A DNA stretch of 64,000 nucleotides from an uncultured Clostridia bacterium (GTDB taxonomy: Bacteria > Bacillota > Clostridia > Christensenellales > Borkfalkiaceae). The position numbers and the translations under genes are program-made. Of the stretch, positions 1 to 10,035 are shown piece by piece (the stretch's first letter is position 1; each line of letters begins with the position of its first letter). The stretch spans positions 1-64,000 of the forward strand of contig CANQNO010000001.1 in NCBI GenBank assembly GCA_947625245.1, read 5' to 3'. Below the pieces are notes generated by a model, which saw only the letters and a list, made by a program, of their open reading frames with translations, did not search any database and was not told the DNA's origin.

Positions 1-186
1 TATTCTAATGCAACAAAAGTGGGCATTTTTTCGATGCCTAAGCAGGATAAGAAAGGTGGTACTTCCCCCACCTTCGCACAGTTCGCGCATGCTCACAAAA
101 ACAAGTCGGAAACCGACTTTCGTATATATCATTATGATATTGCTTATGTTAAGCATTATCCAAAAACTTTATGTTGCAGCTCATAA
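1..186 (+). CDS. 3' end of an unidentified gene (partial)
   Basis: Reading frame 1 is open from the window edge to a TAA at 184-186 and gives about 61 residues of ordinary composition (rich in K, H, T, Y), reading ...GIFSMPKQDKKGG...TDFRIYHYDIAYVKHYPK.... The overlapping ORF in another frame (8-244) is dominated by runs of Ile/Leu/Ser and looks like a shadow. I do not recognise the family. It lies upstream of the phosphorothioation operon, so it may belong to the same accessory island. Most of the gene is outside the window. Confidence 0.4.
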   Translation, partial: YSNATKVGIFSMPKQDKKGGTSPTFAQFAHAHKNKSETDFRIYHYDIAYVKHYPKTLCCSS

Positions 187-202
187 ATTGTCGATTATTG
201 TA

Positions 203-231
203 TTGCTTTACTTCGATGATTGTAGTATAAT
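203..231 (+). promoter_or_regulatory. Promoter of the phosphorothioation operon
   Basis: TTGCTT (203-208), 17-bp spacer, TATAAT (226-231). It leaves a 5' leader of about 130 nt before the ATG at 369; I see no clear riboswitch in that leader. The promoter of the AIPR gene (15142-15170) has the same two hexamers with the same spacing and similar flanks. Confidence 0.7.
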
Positions 232-368
232 TTATTTTGAGTAATTGTTATCATTAGATAGCATTTAGGGTTTAACAGTACAGTAATATATTCAGTTCAA
301 TCGCTTCTCTATTCGGAAACGAAACAAATTAGAACATTAAATAGATTGCCATTATTTCTAAGGTTATT

Positions 369-2099
369 ATGTGGTGTAAAAATTGCAAAAAAATTGTATA
401 CGGCAACATATGTGATACTTGCGGTCAGCAAGCTGTTGAAGAGTCCCCTGTTGAATTATTCTGGTGCTCTAATTGTCGTATCCCTATAATTACAAATAGC
501 GACACATTGCTTAGAGAAAACTGTCCTATTTGCAGCGGTAAAATAAAATATCTCGCTAAGGATTTGCGCCCTGTATTTCCTGAAGAAAGACTTCTCTTAG
601 AAGTATTGGAAAATAAACCTTTAGGATTTATTGGTGCGTCTATTTGGGCGGCGGGGAGCAAGTATTATGTTGATGGCAAGTCCATAAATTTGAGTATTGA
701 TAAAATTAAAAAGATAGATATCGATGCTCTTATTGATAACTTGAATAAATATAAAGACAGAAACTCATATGATTTTTTTAATGCCAATATAAAACTTTTT
801 ATTGAGGCAAACAGGGAACGTCTTCAATTCATTAAAGACGAAGCTTTCAGCTTTGTAAAAGAGCAAGTGCGAAAATTTTCCGATCATGAGATAGTAATTT
901 CGTTTTCGGGAGGGAAAGATTCTACGGTTGTCGCCGATATAGTAACGCGGGCATTATCAAATCCGTCGCTTGTTCATATCTTTGGCGACACTACGTTGGA
1001 ATTCCCTACGACATATGAATATATATCGAGATTCCGCCAGAATAATCCCAAAACCATACTTAAAATTGCCAAAAATAGGGAACAGGATTTTTATTCGGTC
1101 TGCGAAAAAATCGGACCTCCCGCCAGAATGCTGCGTTGGTGCTGCACTATGTTTAAAACAGGTCCCATAACGCGCATACTAAATTCTCTTTTCCGTGATA
1201 AAAAGGTATTGACTTTCTATGGAATAAGGAAAGGCGAATCGGTATCAAGAAGTAAATATGATCGCGTAGCAAATGGCGCTAATGTCAAAATTCAAAAACA
1301 AACCGTAGCCGCTCCAATATTTAATTGGGGAGATATAGATGTGTGGCTATATCTGCTTGGAGAAGAAGTTGATTTTAACGATGCTTATAGATTGGGTTAT
1401 GACAGAGTGGGTTGTTGGTGCTGTCCCAACAACACTATTCGAGCGCAACTTTTATCAAAAGTATATATGCCGGAAAAGTCTAAAAAATGGCGCGACTACT
1501 TGATTGAGTTTGCAAAATCCATAGGCAAACAAGATACGGAAGCTTATGTTGACGACGGGAAGTGGAAGGCAAGGCAGGGAGGGAATGGTTTGGCTGCGGC
1601 AGAGGACGTAAAGATTAAATTTACTAATTGCACAGCAGAGGAACACGCTAAAATATATAAGATAAATAGGGCGCTTTCTGACGAATTCTTGAATTTGTTT
1701 ATTCCATTTGGTAAAGTTAGCAAAGAATTAGGCAGGAAGCTATTAAACGAAACGCTCGTATTAGATTTATCTACTAATGTGCCCATACTTTCTATACAAC
1801 CAATGAAAAGCGATGCGTATGATTTTGCGGTAAAGATAAAAACACTTAATGTTGCCGACCATGAAGTGCTGCAAAGAATGGCATCCTATCAAGTGCGAAA
1901 ATTCAATGCTTGTCGCAAGTGTTTGAAATGTGAATCGGTTTGTCCGTTCGGTGCGATTAGCGTTACGGCATCAGAATATAAAATTGATCCGAATAAATGC
2001 AAACGTTGTAAAAAATGTGTCACCAATAAATATCTTTCTGGCGGCTGTCTTATGGACAGATTCTTGAAGTCAAAGGACGGAGAAACATATGAAAATTAG
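369..2099 (+). CDS. DndC/SspD-like PAPS reductase-family sulfur transfer protein
   Basis: Predicted to activate DNA (ATP pyrophosphatase chemistry) and insert sulfur as a phosphorothioate. The N-terminus carries CxxC pairs of a zinc ribbon (WCKNCKK, CDTCGQ, WCSNC, CPIC). The PP-loop SGGKDS lies near residue 180, followed by RWCCTMFK near 257 and GCWCC near 350, which are typical of PAPS reductase/DndC proteins that hold an iron-sulfur cluster. The C-terminus (about 512-565) adds a ferredoxin-like region with CRKCLKCESVCPFG and CKRCKKC. At 576 aa it is longer than a minimal DndC because of both added metal domains. It is the first gene of the operon, with RBS AAGG before ATG, and its end overlaps the next gene by 11 nt. 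The next gene being DUF4007 favours SspD over DndC. Family assignment is firm; the choice between SspD and DndC is inference. Confidence 0.85.
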   Translation: MWCKNCKKIVYGNICDTCGQQAVEESPVELFWCSNCRIPIITNSDTLLRENCPICSGKIKYLAKDLRPVFPEERLLLEVLENKPLGFIGASIWAAGSKYYVDGKSINLSIDKIKKIDIDALIDNLNKYKDRNSYDFFNANIKLFIEANRERLQFIKDEAFSFVKEQVRKFSDHEIVISFSGGKDSTVVADIVTRALSNPSLVHIFGDTTLEFPTTYEYISRFRQNNPKTILKIAKNREQDFYSVCEKIGPPARMLRWCCTMFKTGPITRILNSLFRDKKVLTFYGIRKGESVSRSKYDRVANGANVKIQKQTVAAPIFNWGDIDVWLYLLGEEVDFNDAYRLGYDRVGCWCCPNNTIRAQLLSKVYMPEKSKKWRDYLIEFAKSIGKQDTEAYVDDGKWKARQGGNGLAAAEDVKIKFTNCTAEEHAKIYKINRALSDEFLNLFIPFGKVSKELGRKLLNETLVLDLSTNVPILSIQPMKSDAYDFAVKIKTLNVADHEVLQRMASYQVRKFNACRKCLKCESVCPFGAISVTASEYKIDPNKCKRCKKCVTNKYLSGGCLMDRFLKSKDGETYEN

Positions 2100-2970
2100 A
2101 GCGCATGAAACTTTTAATCTTAGAAAAGGATGGCTTCGCAAGGGCGTAAAAAATATATTAAACGACCCTACTCTATTTACAAATAAAAATATTAATCCTT
2201 GCAATCAACTCGGGATAGGGACGAATATGGTTAAATCTCTCCGCTATTGGTTGGTTGCTACCGGCATAACCGAAGAAGCAGTCGATAATAACAAGCATAT
2301 CCAAAGGCTTACTGAATTAGGCACTCTGATAAATAACTATGATAAATATTTTGAGGAAGACGGAACGCAATGGTTAATCCAGTATAAGCTGGCTACAAAT
2401 AAGGAAAATGCTACTGCATGGTATTGGTTTTTTAATGAATTTGATGTTCAAGAATTTGATAAGGAATTGTTTGTCAAAGAACTTGAAGAATATCTTGAAA
2501 CGGAAGGATTTAGAAGCTCCGCAAAAATGCTTTCAGATGAGTATGCATGCTTATTAAATACATATTGCTCTAAAGAAAAAGAAGAAGATCCGGAAGAAAC
2601 AAGCAGTTGTCCGTTGACTTCATTAAAACTGATAAAGAAATCTGAAGATGGCGCTTACAGAAAAAATGTTCCCGATAGAGATAGTATCCCTCCGCTTATA
2701 GTTTTAGCAATTATTGTTGCCGAAAACAGTGGCAACGAAATAAACATATCGGATTTGACAGACAAACCAAACTCCATTACTAAGGTTTTTAATTTGGATA
2801 GAAGCACATTATTTTATTTGCTTGAAGCTCTTGTCAAAATGGATATGATAACTATGCCCAGAACCGCGGGGTTGGATGTGGTAAAATTTAAAGGTGACTA
2901 TACTTTTGATGGTTTAGTAGAAAAATATTATGAATCTTTAAACGGTAAACAAAATGGGTACACTTGGTAA
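2089..2970 (+). CDS. DUF4007-family protein (SspB-like)
   Basis: 293 aa. It opens with HETFNLRKGWLRKG and the pattern LGIGTNMVKSLRYWL, which I recognise as DUF4007, a family found in DNA phosphorothioation islands. In the SspABCD system the DUF4007 member SspB is reported as the DNA-nicking partner that gives single-strand phosphorothioation. The C-terminal third (about 205-280) reads like a winged helix (DRSTLFYLLEALVKMDMI). It overlaps the upstream gene by 11 nt and the downstream ATPase by 17 nt, so translation is probably coupled. It has no signal peptide or membrane segment. A catalytic centre is not visible to me, so the nickase role is taken from the family. Confidence 0.75.
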   Translation: MKIRAHETFNLRKGWLRKGVKNILNDPTLFTNKNINPCNQLGIGTNMVKSLRYWLVATGITEEAVDNNKHIQRLTELGTLINNYDKYFEEDGTQWLIQYKLATNKENATAWYWFFNEFDVQEFDKELFVKELEEYLETEGFRSSAKMLSDEYACLLNTYCSKEKEEDPEETSSCPLTSLKLIKKSEDGAYRKNVPDRDSIPPLIVLAIIVAENSGNEINISDLTDKPNSITKVFNLDRSTLFYLLEALVKMDMITMPRTAGLDVVKFKGDYTFDGLVEKYYESLNGKQNGYTW

Positions 2971-5900
2971 AATAGTTCAGCCTGTAGGCGGATTTCAATA
3001 TTCGGTAAATATCTACTATGATATTAACGATGATAATAAAATTAAAAGTTATGTTCCTTCAAACAGTTCTCTTCAGATAATTGAAGATGTTTTACTGAGC
3101 ACTGAAAATGGTTCTGCAGACAGAGCCAGAATACTGACGGGAGCTTACGGTAAAGGTAAATCGCATTTGATTTTGACTATTGCCGCTTTACTTTCGGGAA
3201 GAGACAGCGCCTTGTTTTCAAATATATTGGACAAAGCCAAACAAACAAACGAGGTATTATATCAAAATCTTTTAAGATATTTTGAAAGCAAAAAAAAGCT
3301 ATTGCCCATTATCATTAATGCAGATAGTTTGGATATAAAAGCTGTTTTATTGCATAGTTTAAACGAATCTTTTAGGCGTGCCGATCTTGCAGCGTTTATG
3401 CCTACCACATTTTTTGATGCCGCTGTTGAGAAAATTCAATCATGGGAACAAGATTTCCCTAATACATACGATCGGTTTGAAAAAGCTATAGGGCAACCCG
3501 TAGAACAATTTATACAGGATTTAAAGGTATTTAATCAAAAGACTTATGATAGGTTTATAAAACTCTATCCCACACTTACCTCCGGAAGTGAATTTAATCC
3601 TGTACTTGGTACAAACGTAATTAACATTTTTGAACGTGTTGCCAAAGAATTACATTCGGTAGGATATAATGGTATATTTATTGTTTATGACGAGTTTGGC
3701 AAATACCTCGAAAGCATAACCGACAGAGTGGCCGCTCAAGACACTCAATTCCTGCAAAATTTAGTTGAAGCATGTGCGCGGAGCAAGGAAAATCAATTAC
3801 ATGTCCTGTTGGTTTCACATAAAAACATAGAGAACTATTTAGGAGGAATCTCCAAGAAGAATATAAGCAGTTGGAAAGCAATTTCGGGTAGATTTAAGCC
3901 ACTCAGCTTAAATAATAGCGATAAAGAAATTTATGATATGGTCGCTACCGTCTTAAATAAAAATCCTGCTGAATATGAAAAGTTTATTGAAAGCAATCAA
4001 GGCGAATTTGAGAGATTACGCAAAACAGTTGATAAATATCGTGCTTTTGATAAGATAAGAGGCTCGATTACTGATGATTTGGCTAAATCTTGCTATCCTT
4101 TGCATCCTTACTCCTTGTTGTTATTACCCAAAATTTCAGAACTTATTGCGCAAAATGAGCGGACTATTTTTACTTTTCTTTCTTCAAACGAAAGAAATAC
4201 AGTTCCTTATTTTTTACGTAAAGACGACAATAGATTCCCCCTTATTGAGCCCGACTATATCTATGATTATTTTGAAAAATTAATAAAAAGCGAACCTTAT
4301 GGAAGCAATATCAAAAGGCAATGGCAAATAGCTGACACGGCGCTTGCAAAGATAAAAGATTGTGATAATGAACTTGCAGAAAAAATAATAAAAACGATAG
4401 CGCTTATCTATTGCGTAAACGAGTTTGAGGTGATTCCGCCCAGTTGGGATATAATAGATGATATCTATAGTGTAAATTATAGACCGACAGAAATAAATGC
4501 CGCTAAGGAATTATTGAAAACTAATAATATTTTAATAGAACTATTGTATAAACCCCATGTCAGGCTTACGGAAGGCAGTGGGCATAACGTGATTGACCTT
4601 ATCAAACAAGAATCATATAAAATCAAAAGCAAAATAGATTGTAAAAATGTACTTGCAGATATTTCGAGTACAAAGTATTTCTATCCCGTTGAATACAATG
4701 ATGAAAACGAAATTATAAGGTATTTTGAGCTTAAATTTATTACTTATAATGAGTTGTTATCTTTAGATGCCAACATTGCAGACATTGACTCATCTGCCGA
4801 CGGAATTGTTTTTGCAGTGTACTTGAGGGAATCGGAAGATAAAGATATGGTAGTTGATAAAATAACCCAAATAACAAATCCACGGATTATCTTTATTCTG
4901 CCGAATAAAAAGTTAGACCTTGATGAACGTTTAATAGAATATGCGGCAATTCAAGATTTAATTGGTATTTACAGCGGTAAAGAAGTTGCTCTTGTTGACG
5001 AATTGGTTTATTTCGAAGAAGATAGATATAAACTTCTCGCTAACTTTATTGATTCTTATTATTTGCAACCCGAATGTGGGCTCTCTGAGTATTATAATGA
5101 AGGTAAGCCTATTTCAATAAACAGAAAGTCCCAATTTTCCAAATTGCTTTCTAACATAATGGATAGGACATATTATCAAACGCCGATAATCATTAACGAT
5201 CTAATTAATAAGAATAATATTAGCCCTACTATTAGGAATGCAAGGCAGAAGATAATATCCGGATTGCTACTTGGCAATTATAAAAAAAATTTGGGCATCA
5301 TCGGATACGGACCTGAAATAAATATTCTTAATGCAGTTCTCGTAGCACCGAAGTTATTTATCAATGAAGATGATGCGAAGTTGTCTATTGTTGGAGTTGA
5401 TGAAAAGGTAGTAAATGTGCTAATTACAATAAAAGACTTCATTATTAGTACAACTGACGGAAAAAAGTCCCTTGGTATTTTATATAATAAACTTACGAGT
5501 GCGGAATATGGTTATGGATTAAAAAAAGGTGTAGTCGCCATCTATTTGGCGGTTGCTATTGTGGTATGGTTTAAGGATCATATCGTTATTACTAAAAAAG
5601 ATAGAGAGATACCTCTAAATGCAGCTCTTTTCAATGAAATAGACATCGCACCTGATTCCTACTATTTGTTGCTTGAAAGTTGGGATGCAAGTAAAGATGC
5701 ATATATTTCAAATCTCGAAAGCACTTTCTATCAATACATAAATAATGAAGATAAAATAGGCGGCTCATTTTCGTATGTAGTAAAAGCTATGCGCCGTTGG
5801 TATTTGCAACTTTCAAAGTTTGAATGTGTAACAAAATTTGCTTGCGATAATGACGGAAAAATCGAGGGACTTACAAAAACAACACTTAAATTCCGTAACC

Positions 5901-6565
5901 TCTTAAATAACCCTGACATTAATGCGCATGAGTTACTCTTTGAAACGCTATTCAAATGTTTCAATACCCAAGACCCCACACAAGTTATTGTTGGAGTCAG
6001 ACAAGCATATAAAGAGCTTGACGGAAATCTTTTAAATTATAAGCGATATATTTTAAGTATAATAGCAAAACTGTTTAGGGCTACGGACGGGACAAGCATA
6101 ACTTCATCAATGGCAAATTATTACGATGATTTAAACCAAGCTACAAAAGAGCACTCATTCAGCGGGAAATATAGCGCGTTTTTAAATATTGCAAAGAATC
6201 CCAACAACGACGAACTTAAGCTTGTAGAAGATATAGCCCGTGCGATTTGCAATTTGCGTATAGGCGATTTTACCGACGAAATAATGTCGGGATTTATTGA
6301 AGATTTAAATTTGATAAAGCAAGAAATTGATGAATATAACGAAAATGCAAAAAATGGTGCTATTTCTTCTGAAGGATATAAAATAAGTTATGTTGATGGC
6401 GACGGCAATGAAGTAGTTAAACAATTTGATACCGCAGATGTCACCAAACCCCAGAGCCAATACTTTTATAATGACATATTGAGTATTTTTGAAGAATTTG
6501 GCGATTCTCTGACAATAGATGAAAAGAGGCAGGTATTATTTAACCTGCTTAAGGATTTGATATAA
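2954..6565 (+). CDS. Large P-loop ATPase of the phosphorothioation locus (SspC-like)
   Basis: 1203 aa. Walker A GAYGKGKSH lies at about residues 63-71 and a Walker B-like stretch IFIVYDEFGKYLES near 240. The following region (VLLVSHKN near 280) matches the sensor part of STAND/BrxC-like ATPases. The rest is long, mostly helical and without motifs I know. Its place between the DUF4007 gene and the cysteine desulfurase fits SspC, the ATPase of the Ssp modification complex; a BrxC/PglY-like role in a BREX-type system is the main alternative, but no pglX, pglZ or brxL homologue is present here. Its stop overlaps the next start (TAATG). Confidence 0.7.
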   Translation: MGTLGKIVQPVGGFQYSVNIYYDINDDNKIKSYVPSNSSLQIIEDVLLSTENGSADRARILTGAYGKGKSHLILTIAALLSGRDSALFSNILDKAKQTNEVLYQNLLRYFESKKKLLPIIINADSLDIKAVLLHSLNESFRRADLAAFMPTTFFDAAVEKIQSWEQDFPNTYDRFEKAIGQPVEQFIQDLKVFNQKTYDRFIKLYPTLTSGSEFNPVLGTNVINIFERVAKELHSVGYNGIFIVYDEFGKYLESITDRVAAQDTQFLQNLVEACARSKENQLHVLLVSHKNIENYLGGISKKNISSWKAISGRFKPLSLNNSDKEIYDMVATVLNKNPAEYEKFIESNQGEFERLRKTVDKYRAFDKIRGSITDDLAKSCYPLHPYSLLLLPKISELIAQNERTIFTFLSSNERNTVPYFLRKDDNRFPLIEPDYIYDYFEKLIKSEPYGSNIKRQWQIADTALAKIKDCDNELAEKIIKTIALIYCVNEFEVIPPSWDIIDDIYSVNYRPTEINAAKELLKTNNILIELLYKPHVRLTEGSGHNVIDLIKQESYKIKSKIDCKNVLADISSTKYFYPVEYNDENEIIRYFELKFITYNELLSLDANIADIDSSADGIVFAVYLRESEDKDMVVDKITQITNPRIIFILPNKKLDLDERLIEYAAIQDLIGIYSGKEVALVDELVYFEEDRYKLLANFIDSYYLQPECGLSEYYNEGKPISINRKSQFSKLLSNIMDRTYYQTPIIINDLINKNNISPTIRNARQKIISGLLLGNYKKNLGIIGYGPEINILNAVLVAPKLFINEDDAKLSIVGVDEKVVNVLITIKDFIISTTDGKKSLGILYNKLTSAEYGYGLKKGVVAIYLAVAIVVWFKDHIVITKKDREIPLNAALFNEIDIAPDSYYLLLESWDASKDAYISNLESTFYQYINNEDKIGGSFSYVVKAMRRWYLQLSKFECVTKFACDNDGKIEGLTKTTLKFRNLLNNPDINAHELLFETLFKCFNTQDPTQVIVGVRQAYKELDGNLLNYKRYILSIIAKLFRATDGTSITSSMANYYDDLNQATKEHSFSGKYSAFLNIAKNPNNDELKLVEDIARAICNLRIGDFTDEIMSGFIEDLNLIKQEIDEYNENAKNGAISSEGYKISYVDGDGNEVVKQFDTADVTKPQSQYFYNDILSIFEEFGDSLTIDEKRQVLFNLLKDLI

Positions 6566-7713
6566 TGTTACAGTTTGGATATTTTGACAATGCGGCAACC
6601 ACATTAAAAAAAGTGCCGGGATTATATGAATATATCGCTCAGTACATGAATGATTATGGGCTGAATTCAGGCAGAGGTGAATACGGCGCAGTTCGTTCAA
6701 CAGGTAAAATGGTTAATGATACTCGCCATTTACTATTAAATCTGGTACATGCTGATACAAAAAAAGAGGTGATTTTTTGCCCCTCTGCAACGATAGCAAT
6801 CAATACCATTATTCGTGGTATAGATATTTCGGCAGGTGATAATGTATATATCTCTCACTTTGAACATAATGCGGTTGTCCGTGTATTGCATAATATCCAA
6901 AAAGAAGTCAAATTTAACCTCGAATATCTTACTTTAGACTCATCTTCCTTAGAATATAATGAGCACGCCATAAAAGCACAGTTTGCGGCTAAAAAGCCTA
7001 AAGCGATAATCGTCTCTCAAGTGAGCAATGTTTGTGGATTGGTACAGCCCATAGAGATGCTTTTTAAAATAGCTAAAGAGTATAAGGCAATAACTATTGC
7101 AGATGCCGCACAAGCTTGTGGCGTTATAGATACTACTCTTGAGAATATCGATTTTTATGTATTTGCCGGACATAAAACTCTTTATGCCCCTTTTGGAGCA
7201 GCAGGCTTTATTTGTAACAAAACTTCAACTTTAAAGGCTTTTATTTATGGCGGAACGGGCATAGATTCGGCTAATATAGAAATGCCTAATACAATTCCCG
7301 AAAGGTTTGAAGCCGGTAGTTTGAATACAATGGCTATTGCTGGACTAAATTATTCTTTAAAATGGATTCTTGAAAAAGGCATTCAATGTATAAGGGAAAA
7401 AGAAATTGAAAATTATAATCGGCTTAAAGAAATATTATCAACATATGATTTTATTTCTTTAGTAGGAATATGCGAAAGCACATCCGCCATTATATCTTGT
7501 AAGTTTAAAGGATATGCCCCCGACGAAATCGGCGGAGTATTAGATAGGTTAGGCATATCGGTCAGGACAGGTCTACACTGTGCCCCTATTGCGCATAAAT
7601 TTTTAAATACATTTCCTGAGGGAACGGTAAGATTCAGTATCAGTTATTTTACCGAACCAAATGATTTTGACAGACTAAAAGAAGCATTGGATACTATTGA
7701 AGAACAAATGTAG
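6565..7713 (+). CDS. Cysteine desulfurase (SspA/DndA-like)
   Basis: 382-aa class V aminotransferase fold. It should remove sulfur from cysteine as a persulfide and pass it to the PAPS-reductase-like protein. It begins FDNAATTLKK, has the PLP-lysine motif FAGHKTLYAPFG near residue 200, and the catalytic cysteine in SVRTGLHCAP near residue 339. The short loop around this Cys is of the SufS/group II type rather than the IscS type. It is translationally coupled to the ATPase gene (TAATG) and 8 bp from the helicase gene. Having a dedicated desulfurase inside the cluster is typical of Dnd/Ssp loci. Confidence 0.88.
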   Translation: MLQFGYFDNAATTLKKVPGLYEYIAQYMNDYGLNSGRGEYGAVRSTGKMVNDTRHLLLNLVHADTKKEVIFCPSATIAINTIIRGIDISAGDNVYISHFEHNAVVRVLHNIQKEVKFNLEYLTLDSSSLEYNEHAIKAQFAAKKPKAIIVSQVSNVCGLVQPIEMLFKIAKEYKAITIADAAQACGVIDTTLENIDFYVFAGHKTLYAPFGAAGFICNKTSTLKAFIYGGTGIDSANIEMPNTIPERFEAGSLNTMAIAGLNYSLKWILEKGIQCIREKEIENYNRLKEILSTYDFISLVGICESTSAIISCKFKGYAPDEIGGVLDRLGISVRTGLHCAPIAHKFLNTFPEGTVRFSISYFTEPNDFDRLKEALDTIEEQM

Positions 7714-7721
7714 GTGATGAA

Positions 7722-9872
7722 ATGGCATTATCTGAACTTGACATAAAAAAGGAATATCGAAATCTTCAATGTGACGTAATCAAAGATTTTTACATCCCTG
7801 TCCTTAAAAAGGCAATCGTATATAAAAGAGCTGTTGGCTTTTTTTGCTCCTCTGCTTTATACGAAATTGCCACAGGACTTGAACAATTAGTTTTTAATAA
7901 CGGCCATATATCACTAATTGTTTCCCCCAAACTTAACGAGGAAGACATTGCCGCCATTCAACTTGGTTATAAAAGACGAGAAGAAATAGTTTCCGATGCA
8001 ATCCTTCGTGAATTTGAAGCACCCTATAATGGAAGGCAGATATTAAAATTAAATCTCTTATCTGAACTTATAGCTAAAAATATACTTGATATAAAAGTTG
8101 CATTTAAAGCAGATGGGAGCGAAGTCGGCATTTTTCACGAAAAGATAGGTTTGGTTGCTGATACCGATGGCAATAAAGTTGCATTTACCGGATCGATGAA
8201 TGAAACCTATTCCGGTTTACTTTTAAATTATGAATCCATAGATGTTTATTGTTCCTGGAAAGATGAAGATACTGAAAGGGTTGCAATAAAGGAAGCGGCC
8301 TTTGACAACCTTTGGAATAATGCGGATGATGCATTAACGGTAATAGATTTTCCGGAAGTTGCCGTTGAGAAACTCAATACGTATAGGCAATTATCAATTT
8401 CTGAGATATATGAAAATGATCATCTGACTGAAATTGAAGACAAAGAAACTCATTTCTTTGCAAAACCCGAAAATATAAATTTCTTTGATTATCAACTTGA
8501 AGCTATAGAAAATTGGCAACGACAAAATTTTAGAGGAATTTTTGATATGGCGACAGGTACAGGTAAAACCTATACCGCTCTTGGAGCCTTATGCCAACTC
8601 ACAAAGGTATGTAACGGAAAACTAGCTGTTGTAATAATTTGTCCATATCAACACCTTGTTGAGCAATGGGTTGAAGATATCAACTTATTTGGCGTATCCC
8701 CTCTTATATGTTATTCGAAATACGACTGGAAGAAAAAACTTAAAAGACTAGTTGAAGCATACAATCTTGAAGTTGAAGATAATTTTTGCATTATTACAAC
8801 TAACGCTACTTTTATTTTGAAAGATATGCAAAATGAGCTTTTGAAATTAGAAGGGAATGCATGTTTAGTAGTGGATGAGGCGCACAACTTTGGCTCTAGA
8901 AGACAAATTGCTTGCATGAGTGAAGTATTTAATTATCGACTTGCGTTGTCTGCAACTTTAGAGCGACATCATGACGAGTATGGCACACATAAACTGTATG
9001 AATACTTCGGTGAAAAATGTATTGAATATTCCCTTAAACGCGCCATTGAAGAAGGTAAACTTACACCGTACTACTATTATCCGATTCCCGTGTCGCTTCT
9101 GCAAGATGAATTAGACTATTATATAGAATTAACTGATAAAGTTGTTAATATATTACGCAAATCAGGACCGCTTTCAAATATGGATGATATGCCCGAGTCG
9201 GCAAAACGCATTTTAATCGAACGCGCAAGAATTATCGCAGGCGCTCGAAACAAACTCGGAGCCTTACAAGAAGCAATGATGCCATACAAGCAAAGTAAGC
9301 ATTTATTGGTATATTGCGGTGCAACTCATGTTGACCCATTGAGTAATGACGATACAGATGAAATCACATCTTCTGAAACAAGGCAAATAGATGAAGTAAC
9401 AACGATTCTCGGTAAAAAGCTTGGCATGACGGTTACTCAATTTACCTCAAAAGAAGATAGCGAAAAACGTGAAACTATTAAAAAGCGATACATAGAAGAA
9501 AAGATACAAGCGCTTGTCGCTATAAAATGTTTGGATGAAGGAATGAATATCCCTGGAATTGAAACGGCGTTTATATTGGCAAGTAGCACTAATCCAAAAG
9601 AATATATACAACGACGGGGTAGAGTTTTAAGGAAAGCGCCCAATAAACAATTTGCCAGAATTTATGACTTTATAACGCTGCCGCGTTCACTTGATGAAAA
9701 CTCTCCGCCATATGCAATACAGGCGGAACTTTCATTGATAAATCGTGAGGTTGAGCGCATGAATGATTTTATGTCACTAGCAGAAAATCCCAGTGAAACT
9801 ACTAAATTAATTAACAAAATAACTGAAAAATACAACTTATACTATTTAGGAGAAGATTATGGACGAATATAA
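7722..9872 (+). CDS. Phospholipase D-like nuclease/DEAH-box superfamily 2 helicase
   Basis: 716 aa. The N-terminal domain (about 1-210) is PLD-like, with a single HxK(x)5D motif (HEKIGLVAD) followed by FTGSMNET, so it may act as a nuclease in a dimer. The helicase starts near residue 245 with Q-motif-like FDYQLEAIENWQ and Walker A MATGTGKT. It has DEAH (LVVDEAHNF), LSATLER, and motif VI QRRGRVLRKA, with a UvrB/RecG-like layout. The RBS and ATG are 8 bp after the desulfurase stop. PLD-helicase proteins are common in restriction modules, so this is the likely effector or translocase acting on unmodified or modified DNA. I cannot say whether it matches a named restriction subunit. Confidence 0.85.
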   Translation: MALSELDIKKEYRNLQCDVIKDFYIPVLKKAIVYKRAVGFFCSSALYEIATGLEQLVFNNGHISLIVSPKLNEEDIAAIQLGYKRREEIVSDAILREFEAPYNGRQILKLNLLSELIAKNILDIKVAFKADGSEVGIFHEKIGLVADTDGNKVAFTGSMNETYSGLLLNYESIDVYCSWKDEDTERVAIKEAAFDNLWNNADDALTVIDFPEVAVEKLNTYRQLSISEIYENDHLTEIEDKETHFFAKPENINFFDYQLEAIENWQRQNFRGIFDMATGTGKTYTALGALCQLTKVCNGKLAVVIICPYQHLVEQWVEDINLFGVSPLICYSKYDWKKKLKRLVEAYNLEVEDNFCIITTNATFILKDMQNELLKLEGNACLVVDEAHNFGSRRQIACMSEVFNYRLALSATLERHHDEYGTHKLYEYFGEKCIEYSLKRAIEEGKLTPYYYYPIPVSLLQDELDYYIELTDKVVNILRKSGPLSNMDDMPESAKRILIERARIIAGARNKLGALQEAMMPYKQSKHLLVYCGATHVDPLSNDDTDEITSSETRQIDEVTTILGKKLGMTVTQFTSKEDSEKRETIKKRYIEEKIQALVAIKCLDEGMNIPGIETAFILASSTNPKEYIQRRGRVLRKAPNKQFARIYDFITLPRSLDENSPPYAIQAELSLINREVERMNDFMSLAENPSETTKLINKITEKYNLYYLGEDYGRI

Positions 9873-10035
9873 TAAGGCACTCGATACCCTTGACGAAGTA
9901 ACGCTTCGTAGGATAAGAATGAAAGTATTTACCCTTGAGAAGCATAATCGTGCTACGCAGGAATATTCTGAATCTCAAATGGTTGATAAAATCAGGAAGA
10001 TTATAGATGAATGCGTTAAGGAGATAAAAAGATGA
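9859..10035 (+). CDS. Small 58-aa helical protein
   Basis: This short gene fills the gap between the helicase and the SMC-like ATPase. ATG at 9859 follows the RBS TTAGGAGAAG, and the TGA at 10033-10035 overlaps the next ATG (ATGA), so it is translationally coupled on both sides. The product is charged and helical (MDEYNKALDTLDEV, then VDKIRKIIDECVKEIKR) with no membrane segment. The tight packing argues that it is a real subunit or adaptor. No family recognised. Confidence 0.75.
   Translation: MDEYNKALDTLDEVTLRRIRMKVFTLEKHNRATQEYSESQMVDKIRKIIDECVKEIKR

Noticed and set aside
8..244. 78-aa ORF at the left edge
   Set aside because: Composition is biased to Ile/Leu/Ser, it has no RBS, and it overlaps a better open frame entering from the window edge.
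2954..6565. BREX system (BrxC)
   Set aside because: The ATPase resembles BrxC-like proteins, but no methyltransferase pglX, pglZ or brxL is present; the neighbours are sulfur-modification genes.
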